From assembly GCA_023150345.1 (NCBI GenBank), contig JAKLLB010000046.1, positions 1-33,403 of the forward strand: 33,403 bases of DNA, read 5' to 3'. This stretch comes from Aquabacterium sp. Its GTDB lineage: Bacteria; Pseudomonadota; Gammaproteobacteria; Burkholderiales; Burkholderiaceae_C. The notes under the pieces were generated by a model. The model was not told where the DNA came from and did not search any database. It saw only the letters and a program-made list of their open reading frames with translations. The number at the start of each line of letters is the position of its first letter. Position 1 is the first letter of the stretch. Positions 17,524 through 25,895 of the stretch are shown here, one piece after another. The translations under genes were made by a program, and so were the position numbers.

Positions 17524-18456
17524 ATGATCGAAGCAGAGCGTACGCCTGGGTTCCTCCATCTTCTCCAGATGACCGGCGGTGCGTCGTGGTTGCACATGTG
17601 CATCCACCACCGCGAGACGGAAGGTTTTCTCTCGAGCGCGACCGGCCTGGACAAGCTGATCGCCGCAGCGATGGTCTCTGAAGATACCCGGTCGCGGTTG
17701 CGCGTCCACGGGCAGGGTGTGATGGTTCTGCTCAAAGCGATGCATCTGAGAGCTGATGGAGTGGGGCATCCAGAGGACATGGTGTCCATGCGAATCTGGA
17801 TTGATGAGCGTCGGGTTATCACGACCCGCGAGGAGGATGTGGATCCCATCCTCGAACTTGCAGAAGACATCTCTCAGGGGCGCGGCCCTGCAACGCCAGG
17901 TGACTTCCTTTGCGATCTCATCGAAGAGCACCTCGCGGAAGTTTCCGAGCAGGTCGAGATGCTGGAGGATGGGGTGGATCTGATCGGCGGCCTTCTGGTT
18001 CAGCACCAGACGGAAGCGGCATGCCCGAGCATGGCCAATACCCAGACCGCGATCTCTGGCTTTCTTCGTCATCTTGGCCCCCAGCGAGCCGTTCTTCAAA
18101 CGTTGACAACTCTCGTCGTCCCGCCGCTGAATATAAATCACCGAGGCCGACTGGAGGAGCACCTGAACCAGCTGTTGCGGTTGCTCGAAACGCTGGAGAA
18201 TTTGCGTGACCGTATCGATATCCTCAGTGACCAGGCAAACCGCATTCAGGAGCGACAGCTGAATCAAAGCTCTTATGTTTTTGCCGTGGTATCCACAATC
18301 TTCTTGCCCTTGAACTTTGTCACTGGCCTGTTTGGCGCCAATCTTCTGGGACTGCCGTTCGCAGATGCCACCAATGGCTTCTGGGTGTTGGTAGGTCTTT
18401 GCTTACTAATGAGTGTTGGGTTGGTAGCGGTCTTTCGCTGGTTCAAATGGCTTTAG
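17524..18456 (+). CDS. ZntB/CorA-family divalent cation transporter
   Basis: A 310-residue inner-membrane protein of the CorA/ZntB superfamily. A long cytoplasmic N-terminal domain (1-245) is followed by two C-terminal membrane helices: VFAVVSTIFLPLNFVTGLFG, and FWVLVGLCLLMSVGLVAVF before a basic FRWFKWL tail. The pore motif that is GMN in CorA and GIN-like in ZntB reads GAN here (GLFGANLLGLP), an uncommon variant. ZntB-type members move Zn2+; supply or efflux of Zn2+ could matter for the zinc site of MsrB, but this is inference. The start at 17524 is five bases after the MOSC stop. It is the last gene of the run; the next gene is convergent. Confidence 0.88.
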   Translation: MIEAERTPGFLHLLQMTGGASWLHMCIHHRETEGFLSSATGLDKLIAAAMVSEDTRSRLRVHGQGVMVLLKAMHLRADGVGHPEDMVSMRIWIDERRVITTREEDVDPILELAEDISQGRGPATPGDFLCDLIEEHLAEVSEQVEMLEDGVDLIGGLLVQHQTEAACPSMANTQTAISGFLRHLGPQRAVLQTLTTLVVPPLNINHRGRLEEHLNQLLRLLETLENLRDRIDILSDQANRIQERQLNQSSYVFAVVSTIFLPLNFVTGLFGANLLGLPFADATNGFWVLVGLCLLMSVGLVAVFRWFKWL

Positions 18457-18494
18457 TAGACGGTTTGTGGACTGTTTGAGATGTATCTTCGGAG

Positions 18495-18511
18495 CCGTCC
18501 ATCAAGGACGG
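18495..18511. terminator. Candidate bidirectional terminator hairpin
   Basis: CCGTCC at 18495-18500 and GGACGG at 18506-18511 form a perfect 6-bp stem with a 5-base loop in the gap between two convergent genes. There is no clean run of T on either side, so it is weak as an intrinsic terminator. A longer 9-bp inverted repeat, TTGTGGACT (18465-18473) with AGTCCACAA (18562-18570), encloses it. Confidence 0.35.
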
Positions 18512-18578
18512 GTGCGCTGTTAGGAAAAACGATACGTGCCCTTAAGAAGTGACTTAGAGGGAGTCCACAAGTGACTTG

Positions 18579-19244
18579 TTAGGCATCACTGAGTGAGAGG
18601 GCGACACGTTTCCTAAGTACAGGCAATAGCTCAGCTTCGAACCAGGGGTTTCGTGCAAGCCATCGATTGTTCCTCGGGCTTGGATGAGGAAGTGGAATGA
18701 CGCTTGGAAGGTGCATGCGCCAAGACTGAACTACCTCCGTCACCGATGAGCCTGCATTGGGGAGATGGTAGTCTTGAGCAAACTGTCCAATGACTAAGGT
18801 GAGTTGGACCGCCCTCAGGTGCTTGAGAAGTTCATTTCGCCATGCTGGAGCGCACTCAGGTCGTGGGGGTAGATCGCCCGAAACGCCAGTTCCGGGAAAG
18901 CAGAACCCCATGGGCAAGATGGCGACTCGACGTTCGTCATAGAAGATTTCAGATGAAATCCCAAGCCAAGAACGCAGCCGCTCGCCGCTGGCGTCTTGAA
19001 ACGGAATGCCTGATTCGTGTACTTTCCGGCCGGGTGCTTGTCCGACGATTAGGACACGTGCGGATGCATGACATTGAAGAACTGGCCGTGGGCCCAGCGG
19101 GAGATTTGTGGAACATATCTTGCAGGCTCTGACTTCTCGGAGTAAAGCCTCAAGTGAATCCTTGGTGCTGGTGTTCAGCCTAATTGATGGGATGGATTCC
19201 CCCTTTTGTGTACGCAAACTTGGCGTTCTGGTTTTCATGGGCAT
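18579..19244 (-). CDS. Uracil-DNA glycosylase family protein
   Basis: A 221-residue protein of the uracil-DNA glycosylase superfamily, which removes uracil or other damaged bases from DNA. Family marks are the water-activating loop IVGQAPGRKVHESGIPF (residues 66-82), the ILPMGFCFPGTG stretch, LVIGQFAQDYHL, and the DNA-intercalating HPSPRNN loop near the C-terminus. An N-terminal CKIC pair (C41, C44) may be part of a metal or Fe-S site, but I cannot place four ligands. A GGGGGA sequence upstream supports the ATG at 19244. It is convergent with the ZntB-like gene. It may belong to the chromosome or to the damaged edge of the accessory region. Confidence 0.85.
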   Translation of the reverse strand: MPMKTRTPSLRTQKGESIPSIRLNTSTKDSLEALLREVRACKICSTNLPLGPRPVLQCHASARVLIVGQAPGRKVHESGIPFQDASGERLRSWLGISSEIFYDERRVAILPMGFCFPGTGVSGDLPPRPECAPAWRNELLKHLRAVQLTLVIGQFAQDYHLPNAGSSVTEVVQSWRMHLPSVIPLPHPSPRNNRWLARNPWFEAELLPVLRKRVALSLSDA

Positions 19245-19405
19245 GTGAGATTCCCCCGGGAAGATCTCGAAGGATCAAAACTAGAGGTCGGGCTGCTTCC
19301 CAAGGCTCAGAGGAGAGCGAATAGAGGTCATTGAGAAGTCCGGATTCAGCGAGTGCAACTCTCCGATGCGCTGCAGTTGTTGATCAGCCGGCGCAGTGAA
19401 TGCAC

Positions 19406-19624
19406 CTACAAACCGATGACCTCTGTTTCAAGTGGCTGGGTGAGGCGAGCAAACCCGAGCTTTAAGCCTTGCTGCTTCTTCTCGGTCGAAATGACGTAGA
19501 GCGAGAAAGTTTTGCGAACTACCTCGGAGGTCGTTGTCGCAGCGTCAATGGCAATGGCGGTCCAGCGTTTATCGATCTCAGCGGGGATGATCAACTGCTT
19601 ACGCACGTGTATTGGTGTCGACAT
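19406..19624 (-). CDS. Small ribbon-helix-helix-like protein
   Basis: A 72-residue protein starting with a basic strand (VRKQLIIPAE), followed by a helix-turn-helix-like stretch (DAATTTSEVVRKTFSLY) and a tail ending in a GLKLGF...ETEVIGL pattern. That layout is common in short CopG/ribbon-helix-helix-type proteins with the repeated ending LE-x-E-(I/V)-I-G-L. A GAGGGG sequence upstream supports the ATG at 19624. I see no toxin partner beside it, so it may be an orphan regulator or antitoxin. Family call is by pattern only. Confidence 0.55.
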   Translation of the reverse strand: MSTPIHVRKQLIIPAEIDKRWTAIAIDAATTTSEVVRKTFSLYVISTEKKQQGLKLGFARLTQPLETEVIGL

Positions 19625-19782
19625 TGCTGGTTCCCCTCATTTCCATGGGTTGTCGTGCGCCCGCGCCATGCACGGAAGACCGCATTCTCATTCTGCACGA
19701 GTGTGTGTTCTGCGTGTGCCCATTCTTCGAGTTGAGAAGACGAGCATGGTCCGTGTGAAAACCAGACTGGGCACCTGAAGCG

Positions 19783-20622
19783 CTAAGGAAGGTCTGCACA
19801 ACCCCGGTACCGCTGGCCCGATGTGAGACATTGACGGCATGAAACAACTGAGCCTGGGCGAGAGCGGATTCGAGCGCAAGACCAAGAGGACGCGCAAGCG
19901 CGAGTTCCTGGACGAGATGAACCTGGTGGTGCCGTGGGCCGAGCTGGTGTCGTTGATCGCGCCACATGCACCGGCCCCTGGCGCCAAGGGCGGACGCCCA
20001 CCGTTTGCCGTGGAGACCATGCTGCGCATTCATTTCATCCAGCAGTGGTTCAACCTCTCGGACCCGGCGATGGAAGAGGCGCTGTACGACATGGCGCTGT
20101 TCCGTGAGTTCGTGGGTCTGGATGCCGGCGAAGACAACCTGCCCGACGAGAGCACCATTCTTCGGTTTCGCCACCTGCTCGAAACCCACAACCTGAGCTT
20201 GCAGATCCTGGCCACCGTCAACGCCACGCTGGCGGCCAAGGGCCTGCTCCTCAAGAGCGGCACGGTGGTCGATGCCACGCTGATCGCCGCGCCGAGTTCG
20301 ACCAAGAACAGCAGCGGCGAACGAGACCCCGAGATGTACCAGACCAAGAAGGGCAACCAGTGGCACTTCGGGATGAAGGCCCACATTGGTGTCGATGCGG
20401 ATTCGGGCCTGGTGCATACGGTGGTGGGCACAGCGGCCAACGTCAACGACGTGACGCAGGCGCATGCGTTGGTGCACGGAGCGGAAACCGATGTCTTCGC
20501 CGACTCGGGTTACCAGGGCGTTGGCAAGCGGGAAGAGACGCAAGAGATCAACGTCAACTGGCACGTAGCCATGCGGGCGGGCAAGCGCAAGGTGCTGGAC
20601 AAGAGCACACCGATGGGCGCCA
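19783..20622 (+). mobile_element. IS5-family element, right end lost
   Basis: The left inverted repeat begins at 19787 with GGAAGGTCTGCACAA, an IS5-type end, and follows CTAA at 19783-19786, the usual 4-bp target of this family. The element continues through most of the transposase and is broken at 20622, where an IS3-family element begins. No matching right end or second CTAA copy is found on the far side of the IS3 element. Confidence 0.85.
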
Positions 20623-20660
20623 TGAACCGCCCCGGGAATCGCGGAGGCCAGTTGGTTTGA
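19839..20660 (+). pseudogene. IS5-family transposase, C-terminally truncated
   Basis: Codons 1-261 are genuine IS5-family transposase; the last 12 or so codons come from the IS3-family element that abuts it. Two of the three catalytic acidic residues are present, in VVDATLIAAP and VFADSGYQG. The C-terminal part that carries the third (an E in the expected HPFRVIKRQFG region) is gone, so the product should be inactive. An intact protein would be roughly 320 residues. The start at 19839 is normal for the family, about 50 bases inside the left end. Confidence 0.92.
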
Positions 20661-20661
20661 G

Positions 20662-21555
20662 TCAGGCAGTCGCGGCCTGACCAGCGCGTTGGCGATGGTA
20701 GTTCGCCTCGAACTCGGCCGGGGGCACGTAGCCCAGCGGCCCCATCAAGCGGTGGTGGTTGAACCAGGACACCCACTCCAAGGTGGCCAGTTCCACCGCC
20801 TGCTTGGTCTTCCACGGCCCCCTGCGGTGGATCACTTCGGCCTTGTAGAGCCCGTTGATCGTCTCGGCCAGGGCGTTGTCGTAAGAGTCGCCCTTGCTGC
20901 CCACGGAAGGCTCGATGCCCGCCTCGGCCAGCCGCTCGCTGTAGCGAATCGACAGGTATTGCGATCCTCTGTCCGAGTGATGCACCAGGCCATCGCCTTC
21001 GGACGGCTTGCGGTCGTACAGCGCCTGCTCCAGCGCATCGAGCACGAACTCGGTGTGCATCGAACTGCTCTGGCGCCAGCCCACGATGCGCCGGCTGAAC
21101 ACGTCCACCACGAAGGCCACGTACACCCAGCCCTGCCAGGTCGAGACGTAGGTGAAGTCCGAGACCCAGAGCTGGTTGGGTCGCTGGGCCTTGAACTGCC
21201 GGTTGACCTTGTCCAGCGGACACGCCGCCTTGGGGTCGGGCACCGTGGTTCGCTGCGTCTTGCCCCTGCGCACGCCCTGCAAGCCTTGCTGGCGCATCAG
21301 CCGCTCCACGGTGCAGCGCGCCACGGTAACGCCTTGGCGGTTGAGTTGCCGCCAGACCTTGTCGGCCCCATAGACCTGCAGGTTGCTGCGCCAGACGTCC
21401 TCGATGCGGGGCAGCAAGGTGCTGTCTCGTTGGGTGCGCAGCGAGCGCAGGCTTGGATTGCGCAGCCGTGCGGCGTGTCGTCGGTACGCCGAAGGGGCGA
21501 TCTGCAGGGTGCGGCAGATCGACTCGACCCCCAGGCGCTGGCGGTGCTCGTCCAC
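20662..21555 (-). CDS. IS3-family transposase OrfB
   Basis: A 297-residue integrase-core protein with the DDE triad in WVSDFTYV, VHHSDRGSQY and NALAETINGLYK, and an HTH_21-type N-terminal region (YGADKVWRQLNRQG). It starts formally at a GTG at 21555, but its frame is open further upstream and lies -1 to orfA. It is normally made as an OrfAB fusion by programmed frameshifting at a T-run (GTTTTTCG, complement of 21599-21606). Confidence 0.95.
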   Translation of the reverse strand: MDEHRQRLGVESICRTLQIAPSAYRRHAARLRNPSLRSLRTQRDSTLLPRIEDVWRSNLQVYGADKVWRQLNRQGVTVARCTVERLMRQQGLQGVRRGKTQRTTVPDPKAACPLDKVNRQFKAQRPNQLWVSDFTYVSTWQGWVYVAFVVDVFSRRIVGWRQSSSMHTEFVLDALEQALYDRKPSEGDGLVHHSDRGSQYLSIRYSERLAEAGIEPSVGSKGDSYDNALAETINGLYKAEVIHRRGPWKTKQAVELATLEWVSWFNHHRLMGPLGYVPPAEFEANYHRQRAGQAATA

Positions 21556-21563
21556 GAACGCGT

Positions 21564-21884
21564 TCAGGACTTCAGGCGGCGGTCGAGTTCCGCCTGGGCG
21601 AAAAACGCGCTGGCCAGCTTCAGGATCTCGTTGGCCTTGCGCAGTTCGCGGTTCTCTCGCTCGAGATCCTTGATGCGCCGTGCATCCTCGCTCGTGAGCC
21701 CCTCGCGCTGGCCGGTGTCGCGCTCGTGCTGCTTGATCCAGTTGTCCAGCGTCTGGGCTGTGCAGCCGATCTTGCCAGCGATGGATTCAATGCACGCCCA
21801 CTGCGACGCATGTTCGCCACGGTGCTCCAGCACCATGCGCACCGCGCGCTCGCGCACCTCGGGGGAAAACTTCGACTTCCTCAT
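21564..21884 (-). CDS. IS3-family transposase OrfA
   Basis: A 106-residue protein with an N-terminal helix-turn-helix ([15 protein letters not shown] ... [10 protein letters not shown]) that binds the element's ends and a C-terminal leucine-zipper-like helix ([19 protein letters not shown]) for multimerisation. It ends just before orfB in the +1 frame relative to it, the arrangement needed for -1 frameshifting. Confidence 0.95.
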   Translation of the reverse strand: MRKSKFSPEVRERAVRMVLEHRGEHASQWACIESIAGKIGCTAQTLDNWIKQHERDTGQREGLTSEDARRIKDLERENRELRKANEILKLASAFFAQAELDRRLKS

Positions 21885-21955
21885 CTTGGCTCCATCTTCT
21901 CAAATGAAGGAGCCTCCTCAGAAACCGGGGCGGTTCAGGTCGCTGGATGTTGACT

Positions 21956-21984
21956 CTTGAATTTCGGCATGTTAGGCGCAATAT
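21956..21984 (+). promoter_or_regulatory. Candidate sigma-32 (heat-shock) promoter of the stress island
   Basis: CTTGAAT at 21956-21962 matches the sigma-32 -35 element, and CGCAATAT at 21977-21984 is a partial match to the -10 element CCCCATNT after a 14-base spacer. A sigma-70 -35-like TTGACT lies at 21950-21955 but has no good -10 partner. This is the only gap upstream of the first gene of the island, just outside the IS3 end. Confidence 0.4.
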
Positions 21985-22001
21985 CTTGCAAAGTCTTGCA
22001 A
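21984..22001 (+). repeat. Two TCTTGCAA repeats one helical turn apart
   Basis: TCTTGCAA occurs at 21984-21991 and 21994-22001, ten bases from start to start, so both copies face the same side of DNA. The second copy is also part of the palindrome TCTTGCAAGA. The position just downstream of the candidate promoter and before the HTH gene suggests an operator, perhaps for that HTH protein. Confidence 0.4.
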
Positions 22002-22049
22002 GAATTTCCTCAGGCGAGGCCGCGTTACGACGGAACTTGTGGGGGTGGT

Positions 22050-22331
22050 ATGACAGCGCGCCAGCAGGCGATCTGCACACTCGACGAGTTGGCTGCCTAC
22101 TTGAAAGTCGGCAAGCGGACGCTCTACCGGCTCGCCGCGCACGGGGAAATTCCGGCCTTCAAGGTGGGCGGGACATGGCGGTTTCGTCAAAGTGAAATCG
22201 ATCGATGGATCAATGATCAGACCCAAGCAGGCAGAAAGAAGGAGGTGATACGCACAGATGAGCAGCCAAAGTCAGCGAAACATCCCGTGTCGCCTGGGCG
22301 CGCTGTCCGTCGCCGCAGGCAAACGGAGTGA
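22050..22331 (+). CDS. Excisionase-type helix-turn-helix DNA-binding protein
   Basis: A 93-residue protein with a MerR/excisionase-type winged HTH at about 8-50: TLDELAAYLKVGKRTLYRL, then the wing AFKVGGTWRFRQSEIDRWI. A basic tail (RRRRQTE) follows. A GGGGGTGG stretch precedes the ATG at 22050; an in-frame ATG at 21957 would add 31 residues that do not look coding and would cover the repeats. It is the first gene of the stress-tolerance island, as in other versions of the locus, and probably regulates it. hsp20 follows after 35 bases. Confidence 0.88.
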   Translation: MTARQQAICTLDELAAYLKVGKRTLYRLAAHGEIPAFKVGGTWRFRQSEIDRWINDQTQAGRKKEVIRTDEQPKSAKHPVSPGRAVRRRRQTE

Positions 22332-22366
22332 GCGAGAGTCTTCGATTTTTCTTCTGGAGGTGTGAC

Positions 22367-22936
22367 ATGGACTTTGATTTCAAGAAATTGGCTCCCTGGA
22401 ACTGGTTCAAGAAGGAGCAGGAAGAACAACAGAGCACGGCCTCGCTGCCGGTGCAGCGCAATGACCTGCCGGTGGCGGGTGGGCCCGTCAGTCCCATCCT
22501 GCAATTGCATCGCGATATCGACCGCCTGTTCGACGACGCGTTTCGAGGCTTCGGTTTCCCGACGCTGGCCATGCCACGCTGGCCGTCGGACTGGCCGGGC
22601 ATGCTGAAGCCGGCGCTGGACATCCAGGAGACCGACAAGCAGTACAAGATCGCCCTGGAAGTACCCGGCGTCGAGGAAAAAGACATCCAGATCACGCTCG
22701 ACAACGACGTGCTGCTGGTGCGCGGTGAAAAGCGTCAGGAGCAGGAAACGAAAGACGGCGGTTTCCACCGGGTGGAGCGCTCCTACGGCAGCTTTCAGCG
22801 CGCTCTGAACCTGCCGGCCGATGCCAACCAGGACACGATCAAGGCCGCTTTCAAGAACGGTGTGCTCACGATCACGATGGAAAAGCGCGAGGCCAGTACG
22901 CCCAAGCAGGGGCGCTCGATCCCGATCAACGGCTGA
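22367..22936 (+). CDS. hsp20: Small heat shock protein of the stress-tolerance island
   Basis: A 189-residue ATP-independent holdase. A long N-terminal arm (1-80, rich in W, F and P) leads to an alpha-crystallin domain (about 81-175, with LKPALDIQETDKQYKIALEV, LVRGEKRQEQE and the FKNGVLTITM strand). The C-terminal oligomerisation motif I-P-I lies in RSIPING. It keeps unfolding proteins in a state that a disaggregase can use, and the disaggregase ClpK is the next gene. A strong GGAGGTG at 22355-22361 supports the ATG at 22367. The length and arm composition fit the island-type Hsp20 rather than the housekeeping IbpA. Confidence 0.95.
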   Translation: MDFDFKKLAPWNWFKKEQEEQQSTASLPVQRNDLPVAGGPVSPILQLHRDIDRLFDDAFRGFGFPTLAMPRWPSDWPGMLKPALDIQETDKQYKIALEVPGVEEKDIQITLDNDVLLVRGEKRQEQETKDGGFHRVERSYGSFQRALNLPADANQDTIKAAFKNGVLTITMEKREASTPKQGRSIPING

Positions 22937-22971
22937 CGCGGGGCAGCGCGTTTTTCTCAAAACCACAAAGA

Positions 22972-23002
22972 GATGAGGCACCGTGATCGGCGGTGCCTCG
23001 TC
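22972..23002 (+). other. Intercistronic RNA hairpin between hsp20 and clpK
   Basis: GATGAGGCACCG (22972-22983) pairs with CGGTGCCTCGTC (22991-23002), giving a 12-bp stem with one G-T pair and a 7-base loop. No T-run follows, so it is not a standard terminator. It lies 15 bases before the clpK ribosome site AGGAG. It may block 3' exonucleases and raise hsp20 message over clpK, or attenuate read-through. Confidence 0.55.
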
Positions 23003-23028
23003 AGATCAATCTTTACAGGAGCATCAGC

Positions 23029-25878
23029 ATGGCCAGAAAACAATGCCAAGTCTGCGGCCAGCCCGCCACGGTGCGGGTGGAAGCCAATCTCAATGGTCGC
23101 CACAGCACCATGCTGTTGTGTGACGATCACTATCGCCAACTGGTGCGCCAGCAAAAGCGCACCGTCTCACCGCTGGAAGCCTTGTTCGGCTCGCGCAGCG
23201 GGCTGTTCGAAGACTTCCTTGGCAGCGACTTCTTCCGCATCGGTGACGACGCACCGTCCATGGCGGCCGATACCGACGAGGTCGTCGATGCCTCGTTCGG
23301 CGAACCCGCCCCGGCCGGTACGGGCACCGCGCGCCGTCGCGGCAGTGGGCTCGCCAGCCGTATCAGCGAACAGTCCGAGGCCCTATTGCAGGAGGCCGCC
23401 CGACACGCTGCAGAGTTCGGGCGCGCCGAAGTCGATACCGAACACCTGCTGCTGGCGCTATCCGACAGCGACGTGGTCAAGACCATCCTGGGGCAGTTCA
23501 AGATCAAGGTCGATGACCTTAAGCGCCAGATCGAATCCGAAGCCAAGCGCGGCGATAAGCCGTTCGAGGGCGAGATCGGCGTGTCGCCCCGGGTCAAGGA
23601 CGCGCTCAGCCGTGCTTTCGTGGCCTCCAACGAACTCGGCCACTCTTATGTCGGGCCGGAGCATTTCCTGATCGGGCTCGCCGAGGAAGGCGAAGGTTTG
23701 GCGGCCAACCTGCTGCGCCGTTACGGCCTCACGCCGCAAGCGCTGCGCCAGCAGGTAAGCAAGGTGGTCGGCAAAGGGGCCGAGGATGGCCGCGCCGAGA
23801 CGCCGACCAACACGCCGGAACTCGACAAGTATTCGCGCGACCTCACCAAGATGGCGCGCGAGGGCAAGCTCGATCCGGTCATCGGCCGCGCGCAGGAGAT
23901 CGAGACGACCATCGAAGTGCTGGCCCGGCGCAAGAAGAACAACCCGGTGCTGATCGGCGAGCCCGGCGTCGGCAAGACCGCCATCGTCGAAGGGTTGGCG
24001 CAGCGCATGGTGGCCGGCGAAGTGCCTGAGACGCTGCGCGACAAGCGCCTGGTGGAACTCAACATCAATGCCATGGTGGCTGGCGCCAAGTACCGGGGCG
24101 AGTTCGAGGAGCGCGTGCAGAAGGTGCTCAAGGAAGTGACCGAGCACCAGGGCGAGCTGATTCTCTTCATCGACGAGGTGCACACCATCGTCGGTGCAGG
24201 CCAGGGTGGCGGCGAAGGCGGGCTGGACGTGGCCAACGTGTTCAAGCCGATGATGGCGCGCGGCGAACTGAACCTGATCGGCGCCACGACGCTCAACGAG
24301 TACCAGAAGTACATCGAGAAGGACGCCGCACTGGAGCGTCGCTTCCAGCCGGTGATGGTGCCCGAGCCGACGGTAGCGCAGACCATGATGATCCTGCGCG
24401 GCCTGCGCGACACCTTCGAGGCGCACCACAAGGTCAGCATCACCGAGGATGCGATCATCGCCGCCGCCGAGTTGTCGGACCGCTACATCACCGCGCGCTT
24501 TTTGCCTGACAAGGCCATCGACCTGCTCGACCAGGCGGCCGCACGCGTGAAGCTGTCGGCCACGGCCCGCCCGGTGGCGGTGCAAGAGCTGGAGTCCGAA
24601 CTGCACCAGCTACGGCGTGAGCAGGACTATGTGGCCTCGCGCAAGCAGTACGACAAGGCCGCCGAGCTGGGCAGGCGCATCGAGGCCAAGGAGACTGAAC
24701 TCAAGAAGCTCGTCGAGGAGTGGGAACGCGAGCGCGCCTCGGGCAGCGCCGAAGTCAAGGCCGAGCATGTCGCGCAGATCGTCTCGCGCCTGACCGGCAT
24801 TCCGGTCAACGAGCTGACGGTGGAAGAACGCGAGAAGCTGCTGCATCTGGAGCAGCGGCTGCACGAGCGCCTGGTGGGCCAGGACGAAGCGGTGCGCGCG
24901 GTGGCCGATGCCGTGCGGTTGTCGCGCGCGGGCCTGCGCGAAGGCAGCAAGCCGGTGGCGACTTTTCTGTTCCTCGGGCCGACCGGCGTGGGCAAGACCG
25001 AGCTCGCCAAGGCGCTGGCCGAGTCCATCTATGGCGATGAAGGTGCGCTGCTGCGCATCGACATGTCCGAGTACGGGGAACGCCATACCGTGGCACGCCT
25101 GGTGGGGGCGCCTCCGGGTTACGTCGGCTACGACGAGGGTGGCCAGCTCACCGAGAAGGTGCGGCGCAAACCCTACAGCGTGTTGCTGCTGGACGAGATC
25201 GAGAAGGCTCACCCCGACGTCTACAACATCCTGCTGCAGGTGTTCGACGACGGGCGGCTCACCGACGGCAAGGGCCGGGTGGTGGATTTCACCAATACCA
25301 TCATCATCGCCACCTCGAACTTGGGCTCGGACATCATCCAGCGTCGGCTGAAGGCCCGTGGCGCCGCCGGCGAGGAATACGAGAAGACCAAGGGCGAGGT
25401 GATGGACGTGCTGCGCGGACACTTCCGCCCCGAGTTCCTCAACCGCATCGACGAGATCATCGTCTTCCATGCGCTGGGCAAGGAGGAGATCCGCCATATC
25501 GTCGGCCTGCAGCTCGATCGTGTGGCCCGCAACGCCGCCAGCCAGGGCGTGACGCTGACCTTCGATCAGACCTTGATCGATCACTTCGCGGAGGAAGGCT
25601 ACAAGCCCGAGTTCGGCGCGCGTGAGCTCAAGCGGCTGATCCGCAGCGAGCTGGAAACTGCTCTGGCGCGCGAGATGCTGGGTGGCGGTATCGGCAAGGC
25701 CGATCAAGCCAGCGCCCGCTGGGACGACAAGGCCGAACGGGTGGTCTTCGAGCGCCAGGAGCCACCCGCGAAGCCGGCCGAGCCTGAGAAGCCCGATGCC
25801 GCGAACGTGGCCGAGACGCCGCCGAGCGACGCGAGCAAGCCTGCGCGCAAGAAGAAGTCAGCGGGCGGCGAATCTTGA
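23029..25878 (+). CDS. clpK: ClpK (ClpG_GI) autonomous disaggregase
   Basis: A 949-residue AAA+ ATPase of the Hsp100 family, the main heat-resistance factor of this island. In order: an N-terminal zinc-finger-like segment (C6, C9, C31, H34), a double Clp_N domain (about 105-250), AAA1 with Walker A GEPGVGKT (310-317) and LFIDEVHT, a short coiled M-domain (about 520-575), AAA2 with GPTGVGKT (650-657) and [11 protein letters not shown], a ClpB-type D2 small domain, and a charged Pro/Ala/Lys tail of 50 or so residues. There is no IGF/IGL ClpP-binding loop, so it should disaggregate without a protease. The extended tail and zinc segment separate it from ClpB and ClpC. AGGAG at 23017-23021 supports the ATG at 23029. 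Confidence 0.97.
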   Translation: MARKQCQVCGQPATVRVEANLNGRHSTMLLCDDHYRQLVRQQKRTVSPLEALFGSRSGLFEDFLGSDFFRIGDDAPSMAADTDEVVDASFGEPAPAGTGTARRRGSGLASRISEQSEALLQEAARHAAEFGRAEVDTEHLLLALSDSDVVKTILGQFKIKVDDLKRQIESEAKRGDKPFEGEIGVSPRVKDALSRAFVASNELGHSYVGPEHFLIGLAEEGEGLAANLLRRYGLTPQALRQQVSKVVGKGAEDGRAETPTNTPELDKYSRDLTKMAREGKLDPVIGRAQEIETTIEVLARRKKNNPVLIGEPGVGKTAIVEGLAQRMVAGEVPETLRDKRLVELNINAMVAGAKYRGEFEERVQKVLKEVTEHQGELILFIDEVHTIVGAGQGGGEGGLDVANVFKPMMARGELNLIGATTLNEYQKYIEKDAALERRFQPVMVPEPTVAQTMMILRGLRDTFEAHHKVSITEDAIIAAAELSDRYITARFLPDKAIDLLDQAAARVKLSATARPVAVQELESELHQLRREQDYVASRKQYDKAAELGRRIEAKETELKKLVEEWERERASGSAEVKAEHVAQIVSRLTGIPVNELTVEEREKLLHLEQRLHERLVGQDEAVRAVADAVRLSRAGLREGSKPVATFLFLGPTGVGKTELAKALAESIYGDEGALLRIDMSEYGERHTVARLVGAPPGYVGYDEGGQLTEKVRRKPYSVLLLDEIEKAHPDVYNILLQVFDDGRLTDGKGRVVDFTNTIIIATSNLGSDIIQRRLKARGAAGEEYEKTKGEVMDVLRGHFRPEFLNRIDEIIVFHALGKEEIRHIVGLQLDRVARNAASQGVTLTFDQTLIDHFAEEGYKPEFGARELKRLIRSELETALAREMLGGGIGKADQASARWDDKAERVVFERQEPPAKPAEPEKPDAANVAETPPSDASKPARKKKSAGGES

Positions 25879-25895
25879 GTCATGGGGAGGCTGTC

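Larger units (their letters stand above)
20623..21937 (-). mobile_element. IS3-family insertion sequence, complete
   Basis: A 1315-bp element with imperfect inverted ends: TGAACCGCCCCGG at 20623-20635 and its complement at 21925-21937, with GGAGGC shared after seven unmatched bases on each side. It carries orfA and orfB on the minus strand. The bases outside the ends (GCCA on the left, GGTC on the right) do not form a target duplication, so the two flanks were not one target. Deletion or recombination after insertion is the simplest reason. Confidence 0.93.

Noticed and set aside
18574-18585. Integron attC-type core GTTAGGC at the end of the glycosylase gene (a similar one near 21971)
   Set aside because: No partner RYYYAAC core at attC distance and no integrase; seven-base matches of this kind occur by chance.
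19783-21937. Composite transposon carrying the stress island
   Set aside because: No second copy of either IS is present on the right side of the island within the window.
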